The notes under the pieces were generated by a model. It was not told the origin of the DNA. It did not search any database and was given only the letters and a program-made list of their open reading frames with translations. Below are positions 1 through 11,200 of a stretch of DNA of 64,000 bases, piece after piece; position 1 is the stretch's first letter; each line of letters begins with the position of its first letter. The stretch covers positions 18,821-82,820 of the forward strand of contig JAIXOJ010000029.1 of assembly GCA_027486835.1 (NCBI GenBank). The letters run 5' to 3'. The position numbers and the translations under genes are program-made. The stretch is from Chitinophagaceae bacterium (lineage in GTDB: Bacteria > Bacteroidota > Bacteroidia > Chitinophagales > Chitinophagaceae).

Positions 1-435
1 ACCAGTTTGGGAGACTTACCCAAGGCATTGGGTTACTATGAGCAATATGAAAAACTTGTAAAGAAATTGTTTAACAGCCATCCAGATAATGTAGATTTTA
101 AGAATGGGTTGGCAATTGCCAATCAACATCTTGGAAATACCTATACCATTTTGGGAGACCTTCCCAAGGCATTGGGTTATTATGAGCAATATGAAAAACT
201 CGAAAAGGAATTATTTGACAGCTATCCCGATAATGTTGAGTTCAAGAATCTATTGGCTATTGCTTACCTAAATCTTGGAGTTCATTTTGAAAAGGAATCT
301 ACAGAAAAAGCCATTAGTTATTATCAGCAATCTAAAATTTTGTATGATCAATTGGTTGAGGCGGCTCCTGGGTATGTTGATTTTAAAAAGAACCTTGATT
401 GGGTAAATGAGCGGTTGGCTAGTTTGGGTGGGTAA
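1..435 (+). CDS. TPR-repeat protein, 3' end only
   Basis: The reading frame is open from the first base, so the true start lies outside the window. The visible 144 residues contain two near-identical 48-residue units, each starting GDLPKALGYYEQYEKL and ending with an LAIA..LG helix, then a more divergent unit (STEKAISYYQQ) and a short tail. The pattern of paired helices with conserved G, Y, A and P is that of tetratricopeptide repeats, which are protein-interaction scaffolds. The two units are also almost identical as DNA with a 144-base period, which suggests recent internal duplication. In Bacteroidota such TPRs are often C-terminal to a signalling or protease domain, but that part is outside the window, so the function is unknown. 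Confidence 0.85.
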   Translation, partial: TSLGDLPKALGYYEQYEKLVKKLFNSHPDNVDFKNGLAIANQHLGNTYTILGDLPKALGYYEQYEKLEKELFDSYPDNVEFKNLLAIAYLNLGVHFEKESTEKAISYYQQSKILYDQLVEAAPGYVDFKKNLDWVNERLASLGG

Positions 436-534
436 GGTTTTAATTTATTGAAAGAAAAAAATTGAATAAAACATGTCAATTTCTATTCACTTGCATAAGA
501 TGTAACTCGATTAAACTATTCAAACTGACTCATC

Positions 535-975
535 ATGATTCAAATGCTGGCTTATGATTTAGAATTAATTACACTATTAGCAAAAGCCATCCGTGACAGG
601 CAAGTGATTCTACACAATATATCAAACTTTTATTTTGATGTTTTAGAACAATTTTATCCAATTGGGTTCAATAGAATAAGTTGGAACAGGATTGATCATG
701 TTTATGAAAATTTAGCTGGCTTAGAAACCGAAAAAAAGCGAGTACTTATCAATAGCTTTTTTGAAAATATTCTGAAGAATTATCCTCAACTTCTGAATGC
801 TAGGGTATTTGTTTTTGGAGATGGTGAAATGGGGTTAACTTATGAAATGAATTTTACTTTATTCAAAGATCTAGCTATTGAATTTTTTGAATTTCCACAA
901 CACACTTATGCCTATTTCAAAGAATTGAATAAGTGTATCAATTATACATTTGAAGATGAATTATATTTTGGCTAA
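535..975 (+). CDS. Hypothetical protein, 146 aa
   Basis: This is an ATG-initiated frame of 146 residues with no signal peptide or membrane segment. It is rich in aromatic and acidic residues (for example FEFPQHTYAYFKELN near the C-terminus) and is predicted mostly helical. I do not recognise the family. It follows the TPR gene by about 100 bases on the same strand and is followed by a gene-free, repeat-bearing stretch. A small acidic cytoplasmic protein downstream of a repeat-rich gene could be an immunity-type protein, but nothing in the sequence proves it. Coding status is supported by length, lack of overlap with other genes and even amino-acid use. Confidence 0.6.
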   Translation: MIQMLAYDLELITLLAKAIRDRQVILHNISNFYFDVLEQFYPIGFNRISWNRIDHVYENLAGLETEKKRVLINSFFENILKNYPQLLNARVFVFGDGEMGLTYEMNFTLFKDLAIEFFEFPQHTYAYFKELNKCINYTFEDELYFG

Positions 976-1160
976 TGATTAAGCTCTAATACTCCGTAAA
1001 TTTTGGTTGGGCTTGATTTTACAATTGCCAAAGTTGTTGCATTCATTACATTATACTCTTCCCAATAGTAAATGGTAATAGAAGAATTGAGGAAGATTTG
1101 GCAGTTTATGCTAAGAGGAAAAGACTTGGGGTAATAATTGGCTTTAGTGGATTTGGAAGA

Positions 1161-1225
1161 TTGCATAAAGGGTTTTCGCTCCCCAAATATAAACCTCACC
1201 CCAACCCATCTCCTAGGGTGAGGGA
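1161..1225 (+). repeat. Degenerate copy of the 92-bp inverted-repeat element
   Basis: The stretch has a GCATAA..GGTTTTCGC left end followed by the AAACCTCACCCCAACCC core seen in the intact copies at 14497, 42699, 58423 and 60758. The right half and right terminal repeat are not recognisable. The gene-free interval 976-1437 otherwise shows nothing I can name. Confidence 0.5.
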
Positions 1226-1437
1226 ACTGGAATTTTTTACTGGTATAGATTACAAGACATTTTCAACCTATGATTATTTGATTCATGGAACACCACATTT
1301 TGTAATCAACGTTTTTCAAACACCAACTGTATGAAGAATGGGGTTGCTATCATTAGCATCTTCGTATTTCTAATTTACCTCCTTTTATTATAAATACTCT
1401 CGACTAAAAACTCTTGACCTGTACGATTCATTTCAAT

Positions 1438-1557
1438 TAATCCCTTCGGGATTTGATGTTTATAGAAAAATGGTGGAACGTGATTGATACGACCCCATCG
1501 GGGTCGTATGTAATGCTTGCGTTTTTTGGTATAAACATTTGAACCCCTTGGGTTCTC
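1438..1557. repeat. Long palindromic intergenic element
   Basis: The centre is a perfect 10-bp stem (ATACGACCCC/GGGGTCGTAT, 1487-1509) with a three-base loop. Outer arms also pair: TTTGATGTTTATAGAAAA on the left matches the reverse complement of the right arm containing GGTATAAACATTTGAA, and the ends carry TCCCTTCGGGA and AACCCCTTGGGTTC. The whole 120 bp is therefore a nested imperfect palindrome, as expected for a REP or MITE-like element. A frame of 75 codons crosses it on the minus strand but is an artefact of the palindrome. Confidence 0.6.
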
Positions 1558-1842
1558 GATTCAATTCGTAGTAGTGTTATTTTATGATCTTTAAAGAAAG
1601 ATGAAAAATTTCTTCTGATATTCTTTTCTGCTTGGTCAATAGGTGAATAAGGACGAAAAGGCAACTTAATAGAATGATTCTTAACTTATTAACATTGAAA
1701 TGGAATTCATAAATCCAAATGATCTGTTCAGGCGACACGCCTTTTGGATAATGGCGTCCAGCTAAAGGTCATAGGATAGGCAATGTAATTGGTTTAATAT
1801 TTGTATATCATGTTTGATTTTTGGTTCTTAACGCCCAGAAAA

Positions 1843-2178
1843 GCCTCATAGACATCAATCAGACCTCCATAGACATCAATCAGACCTCGATAGACATCAA
1901 TCAGACCTTCATAGACATCAATCAGACCTCCATAAACATCAATCAGACCTCGATAGACATCAATCAGACCTCGATAGACATCAATCAGACCTCCATAGAC
2001 ATCAATCAGACCTCCATAGACATCAATCAGACCTCCATAGACATCAATCAGACCTCGATAGACATCAACCGAAGAAATTCAAGTCTATCGAAGCAACTTC
2101 AAAGTTTATTCCGGTCACTTACACCTGTACAAAGGTCGTTTACACTTGTATCAAGGTCGCATACACGTGTATCAAGGT
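1843..2178. repeat. 21-bp tandem array, two unit types in one phase
   Basis: Eleven near-identical 21-bp units (consensus CCTCCATAGACATCAATCAGA) run from 1843 to 2073. The same 21-base phase continues through two degenerate units and then three units of a different type (TACAC.TGTA.CAAAGGT) to 2178. Because 21 is divisible by three, frames across it stay open and encode SIDINQT heptads, but there is no good start context and I do not call a gene. The array sits between the 1.4-kb palindrome and the convergent end of the giant secreted-protein gene. Confidence 0.9.
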
Positions 2179-2236
2179 CGGCTGCTATTTAGGTACTAAT
2201 CTTAACCACTCACCGCTCTCCTATTTTGCCTCCAAT

Positions 2237-2274
2237 AAAAAAGGGGAGATAGTGTGAAACTACTCCCCTTTTGT
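2237..2274 (-). terminator. Rho-independent terminator of the giant secreted-protein gene
   Basis: An AAAAGGGGAG.TAGT / ACTACTCCCCTTTT stem with a short loop lies about 25 bases beyond the stop codon at 2297. On the minus strand it is followed by a T-rich run, so it would terminate the giant gene. Confidence 0.75.
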
Positions 2275-2296
2275 GGATTTGAAATAATTGGTCCTG

Positions 2297-5200
2297 CTAT
2301 TCTTTTACCAGTTTGCTGATTGTTTGTTGGCCATTGCTGTTGGTTAAGAACAACGAATAAGTGCCAGCGGCTAATTGGTGTACATCTATTTGCAAGATGC
2401 CAGCTTCTGCGGCAATGCCAGATTTGCTCCAAACGGCTTTGCCATCCATTGATTTTATCTGAACACTGTACTTATCAGCAGATGCATGGTTTAGGGCAAT
2501 TTGTAGCTGCGCTTTTACGGGCATAGGGTATAAGCTTACGGTGTATTCAGCAACTGCTGGGTTGTTGGTGATGGTAGCCGTTTTACTGTAGGCAATAGTA
2601 CCATCTTGATCAACTGCTTTGATGCGGTAATAGATGGTTTTGGCAACAGTGCGAGCAATATCGTTGCTGCTGTAGCTAGCGGCATTGGTGGCTTTTACGG
2701 TGGCGATGCTCACATAATGAACACCATCGGTACTTTTTTCCACTTCATACGATTGAAGGTTCTTTTCATTAGCAACAGTCCAACTGATGTGGTTTTGAGT
2801 CGCTTCTTTGGTTGCTTTGATGGCTACAAATTGTACGGGTAAAGTGGTGGTTTGTTTGAACACTAGTTCAAACCTGTTTATTCCTTTGCTTAGTGAATCG
2901 TTGGTTACTGAGAAAGCATAAGCAGGATTGGCCACAACGTCTTGTGTAGTACCTAAGAATTTATCCCTAAGGGTGATAACAGTGCTACCATCAAAACCAT
3001 CGATGCTGTTCATGTTTAACACAAAATCACCAGTTGCGTTGCTCATTACCGCCAATTGCACCGTGTCGATAGAGAAGTTTGCGGGTCTTGTGGCAATGGC
3101 TAATTTGTAAGCAGGCTTAATGGTTTGTAGGTATTGGTTACCACCACCGAAAGACACCGCATCTACATCGGCTAGATAGTTTTTACTACCCGTGTTGGCA
3201 AAACGCACTACCACTTCGTCAATCGCCTCTAAATTGGTGTTCTTGAGGCCAACTCTAATTATTTGGCTGTTCAATAAACCAAAGTATTGGTTGTTAGGAA
3301 TGGTACCAACGGTTTTGTGACTTTCTTTAAATAGAACGGTGCTACCAGTATTGTTAGCCTCTACAAAGAATGCTTGACCACTTGCAATGTAATCGCCATT
3401 GGTGTTGTTGTAACCGGTGGCAGCATTGGCAATGATACCTGCTGCGTAAGTGGTGTAATTACCATTACCGTTAGGGCTATAGCTCCATAACTTATTGCTG
3501 ATAGTAGTATTATCCGTTTTGAATGCAGTGAAGCTAATGGCACTTGGGTAAGGATTACCTACCAAGGTATATAAGTGTGTAGCCGGAGCATTCAGGTTTA
3601 CGGTAAGATCTCCCGTTGTAACTGTACCCGATGCGCTCAAGGTAACATCAGTAGGAGCCGCAGGTGAATTAGACAATAATTGATCGTTACAAGTGCCTAG
3701 ATTTCTATCGCCTCTAATGTTTGTACGGTAACCTTTACCAGGAGTTAAGCTAGTGCTAATGGTATTGCTGATGGTAGTCCATCTCGTACCGTTTACAGGA
3801 GATACATTATAGTAGTAGAAGCTTGGGGTGTTGGTTATTGTTTTGTCAAATCCATTACTGTTGTACTTGTCAGTTCCCGCAACACCGTTACCAGTAGTTG
3901 TTCCGCAAGTAGTACCGCCTGTTCCAGCACCAGTAATGTACATCTGCTGTTGCCAACCGTTACGAATCAATTGGGTAACTGGTGATGTGATGAAACTGTA
4001 TTTTCTGGTTGCTTTTGCAGGAATAAAACGTTCTACGGTTACATCACCACTAATATAAGAACCTGAACCTTGGGCAATTCTTCCAGTACCTGTTGAAGTG
4101 GAACGAATCACTAAATAGCCACCTGTGGTAAGGACTCCAGCAGTTGGGGTTAAGGTACCCGTAATATTTAGTGTTCCACCAAGTGTAACGCCTGCGGCGT
4201 TGTTGATGGTTAGGTTTTGAACGTTGCCAGTGAAAGTACCAGCAGGAATGGATTGAGCAGATGAACCGCTATAAACCACGGTAGCAGTACTTGCATTGAT
4301 GTTGCCACTTGTTGCACTGGTACTGCCATTTACTGTAAGCGTGCCAGTTGTTGAAAGTGTACCAGCAGAAAGGGTTAAAGAACCAGAGTTTGTGAGGTTT
4401 CCAGTAATACTTACTCCATTGGAATTATTCACTACCAAAGCATTAATGGTGCTTGAAGTGTAGTTAGCCGTGGTTAATGTTTGCGCAGCCGTACCATTAT
4501 AAGTAACCGTACCAGCAGTTGCATTGATATTTCCAGATGTAACACTCACATCGGCTTTTAAGGTTAAGTTACCACCAAGCGTAAGTGTTCCAGCAGTCAA
4601 CGTAAGCGTGTTGTCCACTGTTGCATCTGCATTTAGGGTTACACCACCTGAATTATTGATGGTCAATGCATTTATGTTAGCAGCGAATGTAGATGCTGGA
4701 ATTGTTCTAGCGCTAGAGCCAGTAAATGCTAAAGTGGCATTTGCATTACTTGCATCGATAGAACCACTTGTGCGGGTAATGGTACAAGGTAGCGAGTAGG
4801 TAGTGGCAGTGGCAGGTGCTAAACTAAATACACCATTATTTAATGCTAACGTACCAGTGCTAGCAACAGAAACGGCTGCTGTGGCAGTAACGCCTGCTGC
4901 ATTGTTAATAGTGAGGTTAGCAGGGAAAGTGGTGGCGCCGATGTTTTGGTTAGAAGAACCATTGAAAGCAACATTGGTACTGGTAGAAGTGAAAGTGCCA
5001 GAATTAGTCCAATTGCCAGTTAAACTTACTGTGGTAGCACTAACAGTTGTTAGAGTGCCGTTACTGCCAATGTTAATGTCCCCATTTACTTGAGTAGCCA
5101 GGCCAGTGGTGGAGGCTAGAGCGAAAGAAGCAGCCGTGGCATTAATAACACTACCATTAAAGGATAAGCTACCGCCTACTTGTAAACCGCCTAACGATAA

Positions 5201-8200
5201 GTTGGTGGCTGAATTTCTAATTGAACCAGTATTGGTATTTAAGATATAGAGCGTTCCTGCAACGTTGGCTAGGTTTTGCGTAGATATGTTTGAAGTTTGT
5301 GCCACACTATTGATAATCACATTACCAAAAGTAGGTGTGGTTGCACTATCAGTAATATTGATACTGGTAATGTTAGTAGGTGAGGATAAATACACGTATG
5401 AGTTGGCAGCATAAGTAGCTCCCGTATTCACCATTTTAGGTGCAGAACCACCACAATCGTACACTGCATAAGGACGAACATTCACCGTACCGGTTGCAGT
5501 TGAAATTGCATTGAAGAAATATTGAAAATATCCGTAAATATTCAAGGTACCTGCGTTTGTCATAGAAGAAAGCGAGCCACTAATAGCGGTTGCATTTGCT
5601 GCATTTCCTAAAATCGCCATGCTTGATATGTCGGCAGTACCTACGTTTAATGTACCAGAATTGCCAATTTTTCCTGCATTTAATACAGCACCGTTGTTTA
5701 CGGTAATTGAGTAGGTACTATTTGTGGATACGGTTCCTAAAGCCTTCATGTAGGAGCCAATGGTTAATGAAGTACTACTATTCAAAGTACCAGTTTGCAC
5801 TTTACCCACTTGCACATTGTATGGAATGCCTGCATCTCCGATGGCAGATGAGCTTGTTCCTGTTTGCCATTCTGCACCAGATCCAACTGTATTTGAAGTA
5901 CCTGTGTTGTAATATAAGTTGGAATTGGAAGCATATACAATGCCATTTCCAGAAATAGAACCACCAGCATTGAGTTGAACAATTGCATTATTGGTAATTG
6001 TACCATTGTTTACTAAAGCACCTCCTACCATTAATGTAGCACTGGTGCTTCCGTTATCTATCAATATTGTTCCAGTATTGGTGCTGCTACCGTTTAAGGT
6101 TAAATATCCATACTGATTTAATCCAGATGCGACTGTAGAACCTACAGTGAATGTGCCACTATTGGTGAATGTACCACCGCAAGTAAACTGTCCACTTTTG
6201 TTTACAGTGCCTAAGTTAATAGTACCACTATTAGTAACGGAAGACGTAACAGTGATTACGGAAGAAACAGTTGTGCCAAGGGTTAAGCTTCCAGTTGAAA
6301 CTACTGTTAAGTTAGCTGGTGAAGATGGGGTTGTATTTAAGGTTACTGCATGTCTAATGATTACTGTAGAAGCAGAACCAGGAACAGCATTGGTAAACCA
6401 AGTTGATGCTGTACTCCAATCACCCGCTTGAGTTGATAAAATACCAGTGAGATAAGTACCTGTTGTGTTGTCTGACCCTCCTGAGTTAGATACTGCAATT
6501 GTATTTCCAGATACGCCAGTAGGCACGGTTACCGTTAATTGCGTAGAAGTGAAAGCACTCACCGTTGCAGATGCACCTCCTATTGCTACAGAGGTAGTTG
6601 CACCGAAATTGGTACCAGTAATCGTAAGCACTGAACCAGAATAATAACTAGTACTAGTAGGGAAGTCTGATGTAAATGAAGTAATAGTAGGAGCAGGTAA
6701 AGAGGAAGATGCTACTACAAAATAAGCGTAATTACCAGTTGTGGGTATTGAAGTGGAAGAGGAGACTAAGATGCTATTCGTACCGAGATTCAAAGCACCT
6801 CCAATTGAGCTGTAAGTACCCGTTGGAACGGAACCTACGGAAGTACCAATTACTTCATAAGAACCAATCATGGCAGTAGTAACCGAAATTTTTGCAGTGA
6901 TGGCAGAACTAGCAACCACTTGCCAATATTCATTGGCACTAATGTCTGAAAGGGTGGTATTATCAGCAGCCCCGCCACCAGTACTGCCATTAAATGCAGC
7001 AACCGTAACATTGGCCGTTCCGCTAAGATTGCTCAAAGTGAGCGGGTAGTAATAATCTGTTCCGCTTACATTTTGACCCACAGGAAATACATAACCTGAG
7101 AAGGCATTAGACACTGTGCGAATCAAATTACCATTAACATAATTAGTACTACTTGGTGTACCACTTAATGCAGCAGTGGCACTACTATTATTGGTTAAGG
7201 TAAGCGTATTAGAACCAGTGGTTACTACTCCAGTTGTAAAGGTGAGTACTCCGCTTGCAGTCACATTACCTGATAAAGTAACCCCAGTTGCATTATTGAT
7301 GGTTAAGTTGTTGAAAGTGGCAGCAGCAATGGTTTGTGCGCTTGCGCCATTAAAATTGATGGTAGAACTAGTACCAGTAAAAGTACCCGTATTAGAAAAG
7401 TTACCACCCACATTTACTGTGAATGCACCAGGTGCAAACGTACCACTGGTAATAGTAAGGTCATTCGCCACATCTGTGGTCGCGTTTACTTTCCAAGTAC
7501 CAGTTGTGTTGAAAATCAATTTGTAGAAACCACCGTTTGTAGCAGATGTAAGATTTCCACCGAGGGTCAAAAATGCAGATGTTCCAGCCAAATTAATTGT
7601 ACCATTATTATGGATGAAGGTGCCATTGTTAGTAAAAGACCCAATGAAAGTTACATTGTTGCTAGCAGTTGACGTTAAAGAACAGCTTGCATTTATGGTA
7701 GTAGTATTGAATGAATATAAACCAGTACCACTTAATACACTCGTTCCTACAAAAGTAGAAGAAGCCACCATTGACAATGTTCCGCTGTTGCTGATGTTGC
7801 CCGCATAGCTAATGGAAGATCCAGAACCAATTGTAACAGTTACCCCACTGTTTATAGTAACATTTTTAAAAGTGCAGGTTGAATTACCAAAAGTGGAAGA
7901 TCCAGTAAACTGAATAGTGCCATTATTGTGATTAAAAGTAGCAGAAGAAACTGAAGTAAATGAACCACCTACTTTCAAATTGCCGCTAGGAGCTGTTAAA
8001 TTACCCGCAGATAAATTGAAAGCGCTATTAACATCTACATCACTAGGAAGCACCCAAACGCCACCAACTCCGTTAAATGTTAGGTTGTTAAAAGCATTCG
8101 TACCAGTGAAAGTTCCAGTAATGGTTCTAGTAGTAGTAGCACTAAACGTGATGATAGAAGATGATACCCCAGTCATAATTCCTGTTGCTGCCAATGTGAA

Positions 8201-11200
8201 ATTGCCTTGAAGAGATATTGCTGCACTTGCTCCAGATATATTCAAAGTAGCCCCGCTATTGATATTAAAATCTCCAGCAAAAACCTTTGTTCCTGTAGAA
8301 CTAGAAATAATCAAAGAACCTGAAGTTCCTGCTCCAACATTGGTGGTACCAGTTACATTAATATGGGTATTAGAAATCGTTAAGCTAGTACCATCCCCAA
8401 TAGACAAATTACCAAGTACATTAAATGTAGAAGTACCAGAAGAAATAGTAGCAGTACCTGAAGTGCTTAGGTTATAAAAGTTAGTAGTAGTTGAACCTGT
8501 TGTTGAAGTTATGAATCTACTGGTTCCTGTGAAATTCACCGTGCCACTGTTATGGTTGTATGTTCCTGAATTCGTAAAATTGCTAGCCAAATTCATCGTT
8601 CCTGATGTATTTGTGAATGTAGCAGCATTGGAAAAAGCGCCAGTTACATTAATTGTTCCATTACCAGCGGTTACTGTTCCATTGGTTACGGTAAATGTTC
8701 CACCTAAATCAACGTTGTTTGGCAAAGTCCAAGCTCCACCTACTCCGTTAAATACGATATTATAAAAACCTCCAGTTAGATTGTAAGAGCCAGCAGTACC
8801 TGTAAAAGTTCCTGTAATGGTTTTGCCAGTACTGGTCGAATTGAAAGTAAAAGTTCCAATACCTGCTGTAAAGCTTCCTACTTGTGTAAAGTTTCCTGCA
8901 ATACTGATAGCATGGGCACTTGTACTACCTGCCAAGAAAATACCGTTGTTGGTCAAATCACCACCAAAAATGATAACCGGATTATTTGTAATTGAAAATG
9001 TTGCGTTGTTAGCAAGCGTCACATTTCCAGTAAATGTTTTTGTGCCGGTAGAAGAGTTAATTATCAAGCTAGAAGCTGCTCCGCCTGTTGTTCCTACTGT
9101 AGTAGTTCCTGATACTGTGAAGGTAAAAGCACCAATACTGAAAGTTGTACCATCTGCAATAGTTAAATTATTAGCAACTGTACTATTTGCAGCAATTGTT
9201 ACTGCAGTTGTATTTGCGGTAGTTAGATTATAAAATTGAGTTGTTGAAGTACCTGAAATAGATTGAGTTGTTCCAAGAAAGGTTACTGTACCACTATTAT
9301 GTGTAAAAGTACCACTGTTGGCAAAGTTTACAGTTAGATTCAAATTTGTGCTTGGAGCAGTTACAGCTCCGTTTGTAATCGTAAATGTACCAGTTACATC
9401 AGTAGTTGATGGCAATGTCCATGCACCACCAACACCATTAAATGTGAGACCAAAAAATGCATTAGCTCCGGTAAAAGTACCCGTAATGGATTTTCCAGTT
9501 GTTGTAGAAGTCATGCTTACAGTTGCTCCATTCGCAGTAAATGTGCCATTATTAGTAAAGTTACCACCTACTGAATAGGTACCACTTGCTCCAAGAATCA
9601 GCGTTCCATTATTGGTTAAATCACCACCAACTGTTGGGCTGTGAGCTCTTGCAGGATTATTCCAAGTTCCACCTGCATATATGGTAAAATTGCCACTAAA
9701 TACCCTAGTTCCAGTACTAGAACTATACGATAATGTACCAGAAGTTCCTAATCCATTACTGTTTCCGATAAATGTATTACCACTAACAGTAAAGTTGTTA
9801 GCATTGACAGTAAAAGAAGTCCCTTCGCTAATAGTAAAATCCCCGCCTATAGCTAAAGGTATCCCTGTTGAAGTTACTGATGCAGTTCCACTAAGGGTTA
9901 AATTACCAGAAATAGTTGCGGTTGGAGAAGAAAAAGTTTTAGCACTTGTACCAGATAAAGTTAGATTAACATAATTACATCCAAAAATTGTTTGTGTACC
10001 TGAACGATTGTAATTAACAGTGTTACCAGTTGCAGTTGCAGTCATTGCTGTTATACCGGGCAAACCACTCATTCCCAAATTCACTGTACTATTATTTCCT
10101 TGAGTAAATGTTCCAGTACCAGCCAAAGCAGTAGTTATAGTTAGATTGCCATTATTAGTAAGAGTTATTGCAGTCACTGTTACACTTGGCAGACTTAAAG
10201 TGCCTGACAGGGCTTGTGCATTGGTGCTGAAAGTATGCACTCCAGAACCTGCTGTAAAAGTACCGCTATTGCTGATGCCTCCTTGGAAAGTGATGGGAAA
10301 GTTTCCAGAACTATTGTTCCAGGTACCTCCATTTGCAACGGTAACCAATCCTGTAAATGAATTAGTACCAGAAGAAGTGGCAACTGTAAATGTTCCTGAT
10401 GTTCCACCTCCAACTGTAGTTGTTCCAGTTACAGATACAGTATAGGCACTGGTAGTATTTAAAGTTGCTCCATTGTCTATAAATAAATTACCCAAAACAA
10501 CTAAATTGGCTGATAAAGTTTTAGTAGGGCCAGTGGATAAAGTAAGATTTGAATAGTCAGTAGCTAAAACCGTTTGGTTATTATTTCGATTATAATTTAC
10601 CGTATTGGGAGTATTAGTAGAGGCTACAAACGTAAAGTTTGAAGTAGGCAATGTAGTACTACCATAATAGAATGTACTATTTACTTGTTGAACCCAAGAA
10701 CATCCTGCACCGCCAGCAGATAAACCAGCTCCAGAACTAAATGAAGTGTAGTTATTTATTGTTACACCTGTTGATAAATTGGTAGTATTAAAATAAATGG
10801 TAGTAGCCAGTGTACCAGCACCTCTCATATCTTGGTTTGCAGTAAAATTGAAAGTGCCTGAAGAGATACTGCTTGAATTAAAAGTACCATTATTTGTAAT
10901 CCCACCTGCAAAATTTACGGTAGTTGTTTGATTAGCTGTGGAAAAAGTACCTCCCGCATATACTGTCACCAATCCAGTGAAAGTTTTGCTACTAGTTCCA
11001 GATGTAAAAATCAATGACCCAGTTGTTCCAGATCCAAGTGCGTTTCCAATGGAAGTGGTTCCTCCAACTGAAAAAGTAAATCCAGCTAAAGAAAGTGTGG
11101 TTCCTTCGCCAACAACTAAGTTATTTGTAACTGTCAAAGCGAACCCAGTAGTAGCACTTGAACTACCAGAAGTTGATAAATTATAGAATGAAGTTGTTGC

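Noticed and set aside
972..1199. Minus-strand frame of 75 codons beside the 535-975 gene
   Set aside because: It runs through a repeat-derived stretch, lacks start context and has no recognisable protein pattern.
1843..2178. Possible CRISPR array
   Set aside because: Units are directly contiguous with no spacers, and no cas genes are present; the same applies to 22716 and 46716.
1821..2192. Frame encoding SIDINQT heptads
   Set aside because: It is the 21-bp array read in one frame; the period is a multiple of three, so open frames are expected on chance grounds.
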